Assembly: GCA_963930645.1 (NCBI GenBank)
Contig: OZ005648.1
Coordinates: forward strand, 266,859,830 to 266,923,829
Direction: 5' to 3'
From: Salticus scenicus
Lineage: Eukaryota > Arthropoda > Arachnida > Araneae > Salticidae
DNA length: 64,000 nt
Below, one piece after another: positions 47,699-58,876 of the stretch (position 1 is the stretch's first letter; each line of letters opens with the position of its first letter). The position numbers and the translations under genes are program-made. The notes beneath the pieces are model-generated. The model ran no database searches, was not told the origin of the DNA, and saw nothing but the letters and a program-made list of their open reading frames with translations.

Positions 47699-49258
47699 AT
47701 GCCTGCCGGTCTCAATTTGAGAAGGTATTTGAACACTCTCCTACGCGACACAACTCAGTTTTCGTGTCCGCGCTGTAACGTTCTCGTCTTGCCCAAAGAT
47801 TATGAAAGGCATTGTAGGAATGAAACCACCATGGACCCTTTAACATGCTGCGTTTGGTGCGAGGGCCAATTTACATTCCAAAGAGGGGAAAAGAACGGTG
47901 CAGCTGATCATTTGATAGAATGCTTTAGAAATTTTAGATTTAGGATGCCTGAACCTGAACCTGAGCCTGAACCTGAACCTGAGCCTGAGCCTGATGATGA
48001 TCCTGCTGCCGACCCATACGAATTTTTCGATTTCACTCCAATGTGCGCAAAAGAAGATTTTTTCGATCATACGCGTTACTTTATGGACGACTGGGCCTAC
48101 GAACCCGTCTGGCCGATCGAGTTAGAGCCTCCACCCGTACCTTTCGAAGACGAGACGCTGAATTTAGCCGCCTCTTGCGTGCTGAGATATCTTCAAGGCG
48201 ACCTGGCGTTCATCCACGTCATGGTGCGAGCCGTAGCCTATAGAGATTTTATAAGATTCATGGATAGAGACGACGGCTTGACCCAAACCCTACCCTTTTC
48301 ATGTTGGTGCGACGGTGGCAGGGAAACCAATCCCAAATTCAGGCAGCATAGGCACATGGTCGTGGTAACTCCTTCAGAAGATCATTTTCACAAGAACGTG
48401 TGGGGTAGGATCAGACCCGACGAGCGGCCGTATGTCGGTTACCGATGCCTGAAAAGCAAATCTATAGAGACCGTCTGGCATTTGGTCAATACGCTGGGAT
48501 ATCTCAGCAACCGAAAATCTAGCTGTAATTTTTCATTCGAAAGCCAACTAGGGGTTGGTAACAGGAAACATTTTTACATCCAGGAGACGCTTCCCAAAGA
48601 TTACAGATTGGTCTTGGCTACGCTCTGGAACGGAGGCATCATGAGGCTCATAACCCAAAATTATGCCTGCAGGCATCCCGATAAATTGCTCAGAGTTCCA
48701 ATAGCGTTCATCGACGGAAAATATAAAATTAAAATCAAACATTTGCCAGGCATAAAACTGAAACTGGTACTGCCCGTATCGAGAAATTTCAAGTCGTCTA
48801 GTACAAGTACCCAATACTTCTTGCATCTGAACAACGAAAAAAAGATGTATTTTACGACAGGCACGCAGACCGAAGAAGATTACAAACTGTTTTACGAAGT
48901 CGTCAAAGAAGATTATTGGGAACCCAGCAGGCGTCAACAGATGTGCTTTCAGTGCGTGAAGCCCATATTGGGACGCTGCAGAGGGATAGAGGCCGAAATG
49001 AAAAAAATGAAAGAGAGTTACGAAAATAATATCAGGGAACTGAGAGAAATGCTGCAAATCCAAAAACTGGAATATTTGGAAATTATTTATAATTTACACG
49101 TGAACGAAATTGCTAGCCTGAAAGAGGGAATGGAAAGGCTGAAAGCAGAAATGACTATCTTGAAAGCTGAAAATGATAGTTTGAAAGAGGGAATGGCTAG
49201 CTTGCAAGCCGAAAATGATAGTTTAAAATATAGATTGGCCAAGTATGAAGATGTCTAA
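47699..49258 (+). CDS. zinc-finger / coiled-coil protein in the spacer (519 aa)
   Basis: The N-terminus has two cysteine/histidine clusters: C23-x2-C26 with H38/C39, and C51-x2-C54 with H71-x3-C75. An EP repeat fills about 82-96. The middle (150-400) is globular and includes KFRQHRHMVVV followed by SEDHFHKN; the H-x-H recalls an HUH-type replication motif, but no other HUH motif is evident. From about 435 the protein is a long coiled coil (EMKKMKESYENNIRELREML, repeated SLKEGM and AENDSLK). Function unknown; a DNA-binding oligomer is possible (inference). The 3' third lies in the right arm. Confidence 0.65.
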   Translation: MPAGLNLRRYLNTLLRDTTQFSCPRCNVLVLPKDYERHCRNETTMDPLTCCVWCEGQFTFQRGEKNGAADHLIECFRNFRFRMPEPEPEPEPEPEPEPDDDPAADPYEFFDFTPMCAKEDFFDHTRYFMDDWAYEPVWPIELEPPPVPFEDETLNLAASCVLRYLQGDLAFIHVMVRAVAYRDFIRFMDRDDGLTQTLPFSCWCDGGRETNPKFRQHRHMVVVTPSEDHFHKNVWGRIRPDERPYVGYRCLKSKSIETVWHLVNTLGYLSNRKSSCNFSFESQLGVGNRKHFYIQETLPKDYRLVLATLWNGGIMRLITQNYACRHPDKLLRVPIAFIDGKYKIKIKHLPGIKLKLVLPVSRNFKSSSTSTQYFLHLNNEKKMYFTTGTQTEEDYKLFYEVVKEDYWEPSRRQQMCFQCVKPILGRCRGIEAEMKKMKESYENNIRELREMLQIQKLEYLEIIYNLHVNEIASLKEGMERLKAEMTILKAENDSLKEGMASLQAENDSLKYRLAKYEDV

Positions 49259-49741
49259 GCGACACAGTATCGACTCATTCCCGTGTATCGACTCAGTTGG
49301 CACTGTGCCAAGTCTCTCTCTAAGCGGGCTAACGATATCCAGCATTTTTTAAGATCGGACGAGCTTAAACGTGGTACCGAGACGGATCTGACTTTACGTT
49401 TTACGGTATTTTCTTAAAGAGATGTCGGGTACTCTTTTCGGGTACTCGCAGCTATGACTATGGATTCTTACTAAAATTCTAGTCTGCCAGATTTAGTTTG
49501 AAAAAATTTCATTTGGGCCTTAGAAAAATCCGCTGATATTTTTTACCAACGACCAAACTCAGATCAGCTAAGATTTTAAGCTAAAAAATACCTAATCTGG
49601 GTTCAGCCAGTTGGGATGACAATTTGGGTTCTTCTTTTTAGCTCCGAAATCAATCTCGGTTATATCACTTTTTGATCCGATGATATTTACTAGTCACATG
49701 ACCACACCCACTCTTAAAATAAAACCAACCAACCAACCTTG

Positions 49742-49818
<77 letters not shown>

Positions 49819-50569
49819 GTTGGTTGGTTGGTTGGTTTTATTTTAAGAGTGGTCATGTGACTTTGAAACTTAACCCATATCCACTTTTGAATTTTATAAT
49901 TTTAAATTTTTACAATATGGGCTCTCTACGTCTTTCACCTATAGATTTGTTCAGTAAACCGATTCTATCTTGGATGGCTCAATGGTTTCTTTTAAAATGA
50001 TGCCATAGACTAGTATTTGGACCCAGGGCCGCTACTTTTAAGCTTTTCAATTGTCGCTTTGCCATTACATCTCGTAAATATTATTTTTACAGTATGGGTT
50101 GCTACTGCTAAGCATGGCCCAGAATTCAATGGTTACGTTTATCCTGACTAGCCCAGCTCGTTTAAATTTTTATGGACGGCTGCTAAGCGATGCCCCGTTT
50201 TCAATTGCCATGTCAAAGGTATTCGTTTGACATGTTTCAGATACAGGCAACGCTCAGCGTGACTCAGTTTTATCATGACCTCTTGTATAGCTGATCCACG
50301 TTTAACCGGTCAAAATTGAAAGACTACTATACCTTAGAAAAATTTTAAAGGGTCAGTTCAAACATCTAATTGCTACGAATGGCTTGGATGGCTAAGCGAT
50401 TCACGTTTAAGATAGACATGATCAAAATTAACAGGTTTCATTTAAAATGAGGCTTTGAAACTTAGCCTTTGAATAAAAACATGATAGGATTAAATTGAAA
50501 AGTTAATCTTGATAAATGAAAAGTGATGAACGAGGAAACAAATATATATCAACCAACCAACCAACCTTG

Positions 50570-50652
<83 letters not shown>

Positions 50653-50789
50653 CAAGGTTGGTTGGTTGGTTGATTTTAATGTGACTTAGATGGACTTTTA
50701 TAAAGTATTGTCATGTGTCACTTTCTAATTAATCTGATAAAATTTACAAGTTATTTTTTTACAAATCCAATATTGGTAGCATTTTGATT

Positions 50790-50880
50790 TAAAAAATGGG
50801 TCAAACGAGGCTTCCATTGTAAAGATAAGTCATACTGACAAATCTAAACATGAGGAAGTCTCGTTTGACCCAATTTTTTT
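50790..50880. terminator. hairpin, mirror of 45633-45718
   Basis: Same GGGTCAAACGAGGCTTCC-type stem in the right arm. Confidence 0.6.
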
Positions 50881-50942
50881 ATTGTTCTGATAAATTTTAC
50901 AAGTTATTTTTTTTCAATACCAATATTGGTAGCATTTTGATT

Positions 50943-51038
50943 TAAAAAAAATGGGTCAAACGAGGCTTCCATCGTAAAGATAAGTCATAATGACAAATCT
51001 AAACATGAGGAAGCCTCGTTTGACCCAAATTTTTTAAA
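50943..51038. terminator. 3' hairpin, mirror of 45476-45563
   Basis: 18-24 bases after the stop of the minus-strand 543-aa gene; stem sequence unchanged. Confidence 0.65.
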
Positions 51039-51056
51039 TTTTACATATTTTTATAG

Positions 51057-52688
51057 TTACATGAAATCTGGCAGTTCAAATCCTGGCACTTTGAACTGAG
51101 TCTCCAGCGGTTCCATAGTATACTGTATAGTTGATGGCGTCATAAGATCATCCATCAACGAGTCTAGCGTATCATGCGGCATGGATAAAGGCGTACATAA
51201 AATATTATCAAGCTCATCCAGTTCAGTTTGTACCTCTGACCTTTCAATAGTAGGCCATCCATAAAAATATTCTGGATTTTCAATGGGTTCAGGATTTTCA
51301 ATGGGAGCTGGATTTTCAATGGGATCAGGACTGTCAATGGGCTCTGGACATATCTCAGGACTTTCAATGGGTTCAGGATCTTCAACGGGCTCTGGACTTT
51401 CAATGGGTTCAGGATCTTCAACGGGCTCTGGACTTTCAATGGGTTCAGGATCTTCAATGAGACATATCTCAGGACTTTCAACGGGTAGTGGGCATTTAAA
51501 CACTGGCTCTGGTTCTGACTCTGTATTTGTGGCCACCTCCTTGAAAGATGGCTTATGTTTCTTGGCACTCTTGGGAATTGTCTCAGCCTTCCGTTTTACC
51601 GATTTAATTCTCATGTCAAGTCCAGGTAGATCTGGTCCGTAGGGGCGTACGAAGTTATTGTCGGGGCGATCTGTCAAGTTTTTCCAGTCCTTAAAAGTCA
51701 GAGACTTGTATTGGGCTGCAAAGTTTGTTGTTATGACTATCGTTCTTCTGTCCACAGGCAAATAGATCTCTGGCTCTGGTTCTTGGGACGACTCTTGAGA
51801 TGACTCCGGAAAATAGATTTCTGGCTCTTGGGATGGAGACGTTGGCTTATCAAAATATTTAGATGTTATTCTAGCAGTACTCATTTCTACGGGAGAGTCG
51901 TCTTCATCATCTATATGCTGTATCATGGGCGTTGGTACGGATATGTCGTACATACCATCTATTTTTGTTATGCGTTCCACCAAAGGATTTTTGGTTTCGA
52001 AGCCCAACTCTAAATTCTCTGGCACAATGTCCAAACTGAAAAAGTTTTTTTGAGTCGTAAACAGAATGTATGTGGTCCCAGCAGGCACCTTGTAACTGGA
52101 GTCGGCAATCAATATGTAACGATCGTAGTAATGGAGCTTGTCGCCAGCAAAGTATCTGTTGTCCGGTTTTACTCGTGTCTCGCCAGGACGCCTCACAAAG
52201 AACAGGAATTGCACGTTCAAAGTCTGTATTATATGGGCGCATCCTCGTCCGACGGTTCGCTGACCAAACGTAAAATAGGACTTTACAAGAAACTGATTGT
52301 TAGGGCACTTGAAACCAATTCTCACGTCGGCGTTGGTTCTGTTGGCTTCGCTGGGGGGTCTTTTATATCGGTTCATCAGAGTGCTCCATTTTATTTCCTG
52401 AGGTCTCAGCGGATAGTTTGTCTTGGCCTCTCTGCCTATGGCTGGGATTGTATTCGTTATCTTGTCCGTCAGAGTACGTTTTTTGAATTCAATCTTCAAA
52501 TCGGTCGTCATGTATAGACAGAATACACAAATCTTACCTTCACCGATCATGGTTTGGAAGTGTGGATACTCTTCCAATTTCTTAACGGTAGGCGAAAGGT
52601 TTTTGGGAAACAGCTCGATAACCCCAAAACGGTTTCGTAGCGAGTTTACCGCTTTAAGTTTCTTCAGAGAGCATTGAGTTTTATACAT
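51057..52688 (-). CDS. large acidic protein with EP repeats, right arm (543 aa)
   Basis: Identical to 43821-45452 except that a proline codon near residue 159 (LNVPF) is a glutamine codon here (LNVQF). Both copies are intact. Confidence 0.6.
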   Translation of the reverse strand: MYKTQCSLKKLKAVNSLRNRFGVIELFPKNLSPTVKKLEEYPHFQTMIGEGKICVFCLYMTTDLKIEFKKRTLTDKITNTIPAIGREAKTNYPLRPQEIKWSTLMNRYKRPPSEANRTNADVRIGFKCPNNQFLVKSYFTFGQRTVGRGCAHIIQTLNVQFLFFVRRPGETRVKPDNRYFAGDKLHYYDRYILIADSSYKVPAGTTYILFTTQKNFFSLDIVPENLELGFETKNPLVERITKIDGMYDISVPTPMIQHIDDEDDSPVEMSTARITSKYFDKPTSPSQEPEIYFPESSQESSQEPEPEIYLPVDRRTIVITTNFAAQYKSLTFKDWKNLTDRPDNNFVRPYGPDLPGLDMRIKSVKRKAETIPKSAKKHKPSFKEVATNTESEPEPVFKCPLPVESPEICLIEDPEPIESPEPVEDPEPIESPEPVEDPEPIESPEICPEPIDSPDPIENPAPIENPEPIENPEYFYGWPTIERSEVQTELDELDNILCTPLSMPHDTLDSLMDDLMTPSTIQYTMEPLETQFKVPGFELPDFM

Positions 52689-53053
52689 ATTGGTAGTTTA
52701 AAGCTCCGAAGAGAGAATGGCTATTCGATCAAATGCCAGAGCTTATATAGTCAATCTGAAGGATATTGCATAAGTCAGTTTCTACGATAAGATAAGGCTT
52801 ATTATAGAGTCACTGGACGCGGAAACAGGATATTGCATAAGTCAGTTTCTACGAAAACAGGATGAGATAAGGCTATCTATAGAATTATTTGTCACTAAAC
52901 GCGGAAACAGGATATTGTATAACTCATTTGCTATGAAACAGGATGCTGAACAGGATGCATTTTTATAGACGCAGATAAGCATTGCTGGATGTATACACTT
53001 TAACATGATATATATAGGTTAGCTAGAGTCAATCAATCAATCAACCAACCTTG

Positions 53054-53118
<65 letters not shown>

Positions 53119-53496
53119 CAAGGTTGGTTGATTGGTTGATTGACTCTAGCTAACCTATATATATCATGTTAAAGTGTCTTTGGCCGATTTCTATAATTTT
53201 TTCAAGATACTATATTTTTTTGGACTTTGCAATTTTCAAAGTTTATCATTTCAATTTTATAGTTTTTGATTTGAAAATAATATTTTTTTGCCAAACTGTT
53301 TTAAGTTAGATAAAAATATATATCTCCAAGACTTCAGTTATAAAAATATCCATTCAAAATCTTAAGTCAAAATCTTAAACGCATCCAATATTGGCAATAT
53401 AATTGTTACAAAAAAAACGGGTCGAACGAAGTGTCAAAGACAGTAATCTGCCATGAGACACTTCGTTCGACCCGATTTTTTATAAATCGTTTGGGC
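52689..53496. repeat. mirror of 43001-43820: promoter, A/T palindrome 53054-53118, hairpin
   Basis: CATCCTGT repeats and the AGTCAATCAATC promoter word as in the left arm. The A/T tract is about 12 bases shorter. Confidence 0.6.
53409..53482. terminator. 3' hairpin, mirror of 43016-43088
   Basis: CGGGTCGAACGAAGTGTC stem, 15 bases after the stop of the PKP-repeat gene on the minus strand. Confidence 0.7.
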
Positions 53497-54159
53497 TTAA
53501 ACCCAACAGTAATTTTTCCTGACCTCTGTTTGTATGTGGCTATAGCATTTGCCATCTCTCAGATCGACGATTGACTTGAGAACGACTATGCCCTGCCGTC
53601 TTCGAATTCTAGGATCTTCAAAGCCGGCAGTTTTTAACTTAGGCCGTACCACGAAATCTATCTTCGGTGGAGGCTTCCAAGGGCGATAAACTGTTACTTT
53701 GGACGGGTCTTCTGAAATTGGAGATTTTGGTAGCGGGCTTAATAGGTTCGGTACTTTAAAATACATCATCTCTGACATGGGTATTGAAATTTGAACTGGC
53801 TTAGGTGTGGGAACTGGATCAGGCTTAGGTGTGGGAACTGGATCAGGCTTAGGTGTGAGAACTGGATCTGGTTTAAGTGCTGGAGCCGGGTTTTGAATGA
53901 GAACTGGAGCCGGTTTTTGAATGAGAACTGGATCAGGCTTAGGTGCTGGTGCTGGTTTTTGAATGAGAGCTGGTTTAGGTGTGGGAGCTGGCTTAGGTTT
54001 GGGAATAATGGCTGGAGCTGGCATTTTCATAGAACGGTCGTAATTACATATCAATTCACAAGATATGCGAGGGGTGTTCAATACGTTCCATTGCGGTATT
54101 ACGACACAGTCGCAATCAATTCGTTCGTCCGTCAGAGAGTCAAATGATAGAGTGGCCAT
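53497..54159 (-). CDS. PKP-repeat protein, right arm (220 aa)
   Basis: Translated sequence identical to 42338-43000, including the number of repeat units. Confidence 0.65.
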   Translation of the reverse strand: MATLSFDSLTDERIDCDCVVIPQWNVLNTPRISCELICNYDRSMKMPAPAIIPKPKPAPTPKPALIQKPAPAPKPDPVLIQKPAPVLIQNPAPALKPDPVLTPKPDPVPTPKPDPVPTPKPVQISIPMSEMMYFKVPNLLSPLPKSPISEDPSKVTVYRPWKPPPKIDFVVRPKLKTAGFEDPRIRRRQGIVVLKSIVDLRDGKCYSHIQTEVRKNYCWV

Positions 54160-54458
54160 TTCAAAAAGCAGAGGGTCAGAATGAATAAGCTGGGGCGAGA
54201 GGCCGGTATTTATACTCTGGCGAGCGGATGCATGATATCTGATAAGGCTCGACCGGATGACCTTTTAGATTATCGCTTAGAGAGGGTTGCTATCGGAGCT
54301 ATAAATAACTTTATCGCGTCCTGTTTATGAAGAAATGGGTTACATAATATCCTGCCCTTGAAACAACCGTTGCTGGCAAAGACTGAGATAGACTGATGAA
54401 GTGGCACGTCAGCGATACTATATATAGAGACTGTAATCAACCAACCAACCAACCTTGG

Positions 54459-54536
<78 letters not shown>

Positions 54537-55116
54537 CAAGGTTGGTTGGTTGGTTGATTACAGTCTCTATATATAGTATCGCTGACGTGCCACTTCATCA
54601 GTCTATCTCAGTCTCTATCTCGCTATAGTTATATTTCTAAGTTGGCCGCTATAGTTCTAAGTTGGCCGTTAAAGCTATATTTCTCAGTTGGCTGCTAACG
54701 CTATATTTCTTTAGCCAATCATTGTAGATGGCGCTACAGTCTATATATAGTATATATATATAGTATATCTATTAGGGTGGGTGGGAGTGGAATTTATTTC
54801 TTCTACAGTACGGTCATGCATAAACTGGCTCCTGACCTTTAAAATAGGATAAAATAGCGGTATTTATACAATATTGGCTTTGAAAACAAGATATTTATAG
54901 ACTTTTGTCTGACAAATGACAAGATATTGCAGGTTTTCATGAAATCAGAATAAATCATGGGCTCTTATAGAAAAATCTAACTAACTAGTCTTGCTGAAAA
55001 CCCATTACGAGACATAGTGACTAGACGACCGTTGCTGGCAAATGTCGAGACACAATGAGCGTGTAGTCATGTCAGCGATACTATATATAGAGAATGTAAT
55101 CAACCAACCAACCAAC

Positions 55117-55193
<77 letters not shown>

Positions 55194-55327
55194 CAGATGG
55201 TTGGTTGATTAGTTGATTTATATTTAGTATAAATAGCGGCTCCGTACTCAAGCTACATTCATTCTGGTCTTCATACTCATTGAAATAGCTTAGATATTTT
55301 CTAGTCTCTGTTTCTAATCTATTTACG
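54160..55327. repeat. mirror of 41180-42337: promoters, A/T palindromes 54460-54536 and 55121-55193, GATGGCGC module
   Basis: Same order as the left arm. The first tract has a TAT core instead of the left copy's ten-base TA core. Confidence 0.6.
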
Positions 55328-56152
55328 ATGGCTCTTATCAAGTACCACGAGATTACAAGCCAAATTTATTCGGGCATACCTTTAATAGCTACCGAAAAAT
55401 TGGATGGCTCTAATATCGGTATTGGCTACGTGAAGAATACGTTCAGGATACAATCTAGAAACGTTGTGCTAGATGAAAAGACACGCCTTTTTAACTTGAA
55501 CGCAATCTTGGAACCGCTGTCGGAAAAGGTACGGCTTATCAAAGACATTTTACATGACAATTTTATCATTTATGGAGAAGTATTCGGAAGCCACATGAAG
55601 AGAATAACCTATCGTGATTTTGAATCCGAAGCCGTATTCGGTAGCAAGACTGTCTTTTTTCGGGCCTTCGACATCTACCAACTGGATTCAGATACGTTTA
55701 TGAAGTATAGCGACGCCGTGAACATTTTCCAGCGAGTGAAGCTACCCCACGTACCCATCTTAGATTTAGATTACCAAACGATAGGGGATCTGTACGAAAA
55801 AGTTGAAACGTATCCCAGCGCTTATGCAGAGTGTCCGCTAGAAGGATTCGTCATGAAGGCCGACGCTGAAGAATCTCCACGCTCTAGGAACATTTTTAAG
55901 GTTAAGCGTAAGCAGTTCAACGAACAAGCCCTGAACAAGTACAAGATCAAAAATTATGTAAATTATAATAGATACCTATCTGCGTACTCGAAAATCGGCG
56001 AAGACTTTGAAAAAATCAAAGAAGAAATGGTGAGCGATTCGCTAAAAGATATAATTTCAGTCTATGAAAAGGACGGCAGCTATGACTTGGACTCGATTCG
56101 TAGAGAGATTGAAAACGAGGCGGATAAGCTTATAAAGAAGTTTTCTAGATGA
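55328..56152 (+). CDS. Rnl2-type RNA ligase, right arm (274 aa)
   Basis: Identical protein to 40355-41179 with all ligase motifs intact (K24 of EKLDG). Confidence 0.8.
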   Translation: MALIKYHEITSQIYSGIPLIATEKLDGSNIGIGYVKNTFRIQSRNVVLDEKTRLFNLNAILEPLSEKVRLIKDILHDNFIIYGEVFGSHMKRITYRDFESEAVFGSKTVFFRAFDIYQLDSDTFMKYSDAVNIFQRVKLPHVPILDLDYQTIGDLYEKVETYPSAYAECPLEGFVMKADAEESPRSRNIFKVKRKQFNEQALNKYKIKNYVNYNRYLSAYSKIGEDFEKIKEEMVSDSLKDIISVYEKDGSYDLDSIRREIENEADKLIKKFSR

Positions 56153-56175
56153 TAACTAAATAAACAACTAACTTG

Positions 56176-56250
<75 letters not shown>

Positions 56251-56352
56251 TGCCACGCCCACTCATGGATATTTTATATAAATAGTGGTTCCGTACTCAA
56301 GCTACCATCATTCTTCCATTGCCTCTGTTTATTGAAAGATCATAGCGCAATC
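56153..56352. promoter_or_regulatory. A/T palindrome 56176-56247 and promoter
   Basis: ATGCCACGCCCACTC and a TTTTATATAAATAG box precede the BRO-like gene; mirror of 40148-40354. Confidence 0.55.
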
Positions 56353-57036
56353 ATGTATCTGAAAATTTGTTTTGATACCAAACCTGCACTCATCGCTGCT
56401 ACTGTTGGTAGAGATGTTTATTTCATAGCCGTCGATGTTGGCAAATATCTAGGCTACGCGTCACCTTACAACTTTGCACATCGATATTCCAACAAGGATC
56501 TGGCTAATCTATATCCCAATGCACAACGCTTGAACATGAGTTCCAGGCGCGTGTTTGATTTCAACGATATGCTTCAGGTACTTGTGAAGACGCACCGAAT
56601 GCCTATCGAGGAGATCTACCGTATCCAGAAACTGTGGACCGATGGCCGGGTAACCTCTACGTATCCCAGCATTATACCGTTCAGCAGAAGGATGGCCTTT
56701 GAAATCACAGTTCGAAACGAAGGTGAGATGAATTTACAAGATTGGCTTAAAGGGTATTACGAATACTCGAGCGCAGTCTGCGAACAACATACGAATATCT
56801 ACGCACCCCCGTCGGTAGAATCCAGGTATGGGGATACTGAAGAAGAGAAACCTAGCAACTTTTCCATGCGTGTGAGAGCTGAAGGTATATGGTCTGTCAA
56901 ATCGGGCGACATGCTTCAAGAATTGACTGCTACGGTTAAGAGAAAGTTTGAGGAAATAGAAAAAGACTACGTAGTTGATGAAAAAGACAGAGCGTATGAG
57001 CTGACCGTCAAGCTGGCTCGTAGAGAGAGAGTTTAA
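56353..57036 (+). CDS. BRO-N-like protein 4, right arm (227 aa)
   Basis: Identical to 39464-40147. The start is at ATG 56353; the open frame continues upstream through the A/T tract without an ATG that makes biological sense. Confidence 0.6.
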   Translation: MYLKICFDTKPALIAATVGRDVYFIAVDVGKYLGYASPYNFAHRYSNKDLANLYPNAQRLNMSSRRVFDFNDMLQVLVKTHRMPIEEIYRIQKLWTDGRVTSTYPSIIPFSRRMAFEITVRNEGEMNLQDWLKGYYEYSSAVCEQHTNIYAPPSVESRYGDTEEEKPSNFSMRVRAEGIWSVKSGDMLQELTATVKRKFEEIEKDYVVDEKDRAYELTVKLARRERV

Positions 57037-57119
57037 TTATGTTAAACTACCAACTGTGAAAAAAAAATGTTTGAGTCAATCAACCAATCAACCAACCATA
57101 AAAAAAAAAAAAAAAAAAA

Positions 57120-57166
<47 letters not shown>

Positions 57167-57940
57167 AAGGTTGGTTGATTGATTGATTGACTCTAGCTAG
57201 CCTATATATATCATGCTAAAGTAACAGTTTATCTAAATTTGCTGATGTGCCACCACCTCTGTCAAAATTTTCAATTTTTTTTAAATTTGAAAAAAAAACA
57301 ACTGAAAAGTAATTAATTGCTTATTTCACTATGTATATGTAATAAGAATCACGATTCCACGATTAGTTTTCAAAAATATTTTTATTTTAAGATTACGTTT
57401 CTAAAGTTGGTCAAATTTGTAAAATTTTCATTTTTTTTAAATTTGAAAAAAAAAACGACTGAAAGTAATTAAATTGCTTATTTTACTATGTATATGTAAT
57501 AAGAATCACGATTCCACGATTAGTTTTCAAAAATATTTTTATTTTAAGATCACGTTTCTAAAGTTGGTCGAATTTGCAATAGTCAACTCAAAGTCTAAAT
57601 CTTCATTTTTGAAAATATACTTAATTCAATTAGTATAATCTGAAGACAGGATATTGCATAAGTCAGTTTCTACGAAAACAGGATGAGATAAGGCTTATTT
57701 TAGATGAGACAGGATATTGCCAATCTGAAGACAGGATATTGCATAAGTCAGTTTCTACGAGAACAGGATGAGTTAAGGCTTATTATAGATGTCGCGGAAA
57801 CAGGATATTGTATAACTCATTTGCTATGAAAACAGGATGCATTTTTATAGACGCAGATAAGCATTGCTGGACAATGATAATGTATATACTTTAGCATAAT
57901 ATATATAGGTTAGCTAGAGTAAATCAATCAATTAACCAAC

Positions 57941-58011
<71 letters not shown>

Positions 58012-58810
58012 CAAGGTTGGTTGATTGATTGACTCTAGCTAGCCTATATATATCATGCTAAAGTAACAGTTTATCTAAATTTGCTGATGTGCCGCCACCT
58101 CTGTCAAAATTTTCAATTTTTTTTAAATTTGAAAAAAAAACGGCTGAAAAGTAATTAAATTGCTTATTTTACTATGTATATGTAATAAGAATCACGATTC
58201 CACGATTAGTTTTCAAAAATATTTTTATTTTAAGATCACGTTTCTAAAGTTGGCCAAATTTGCAAAATTTTCAATTTTTTTTTTAAATTTGAAAAAAAAC
58301 GACTGAAAAGTAATTAAATTGCTTATTTTACTATGTATATATAATAAGAATCACGATTCCACGATTAGTTTTCAAAAATATTTTTATTTTAAGATCACGT
58401 TTCTAAAGTTGGTCAAATTTTCAATTTTTTTTAAATTTGAAAAAAAACGACTGAAAAGTAATTAAATTGCTTATTTTACTATGTATATGTAATAAGAATC
58501 ACGATTCCACGATTAGTTTTCAAAAATATTTTTATTTTAAGATCACGTTTCTAAAGTTGGTTGAATTTGCAAAATTTTCAATTTTTTTTAAATTTGAAAA
58601 AAAAACGACTGAATTAAATTGCTTATTTTACTATGTATATGTAATAAGAATCACGATTCCACGATTAGTTTTCAAAAATATTTTTATTTTAAGATCGCGT
58701 TTCTAAAGTTGGTTGAATTTGCAATAGTCAACTCAAAGTCTAAATCTTCATTTTTGAAAATATACTTAATTCAATTAGCATTATAAATATATATCAACCA
58801 ACCAACCTTG

Positions 58811-58876
<66 letters not shown>

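Larger units (their letters stand above)
49259..51056. repeat. mirror of 45453-47236: A/T palindromes 49742-49815 and 50571-50652, hairpins
   Basis: Same content as the left arm in reverse. Tract cores have switched: 49742-49815 has a short TAT core where the left copy has a long TATATA core, and 50571-50652 has a long TATATA core where the left copy has none. Confidence 0.6.

Noticed and set aside
48320..48420. HUH endonuclease motif in the spacer gene (RQHRHMVV)
   Set aside because: Only an H-x-H is present; the catalytic tyrosine motif and other replication motifs could not be identified.
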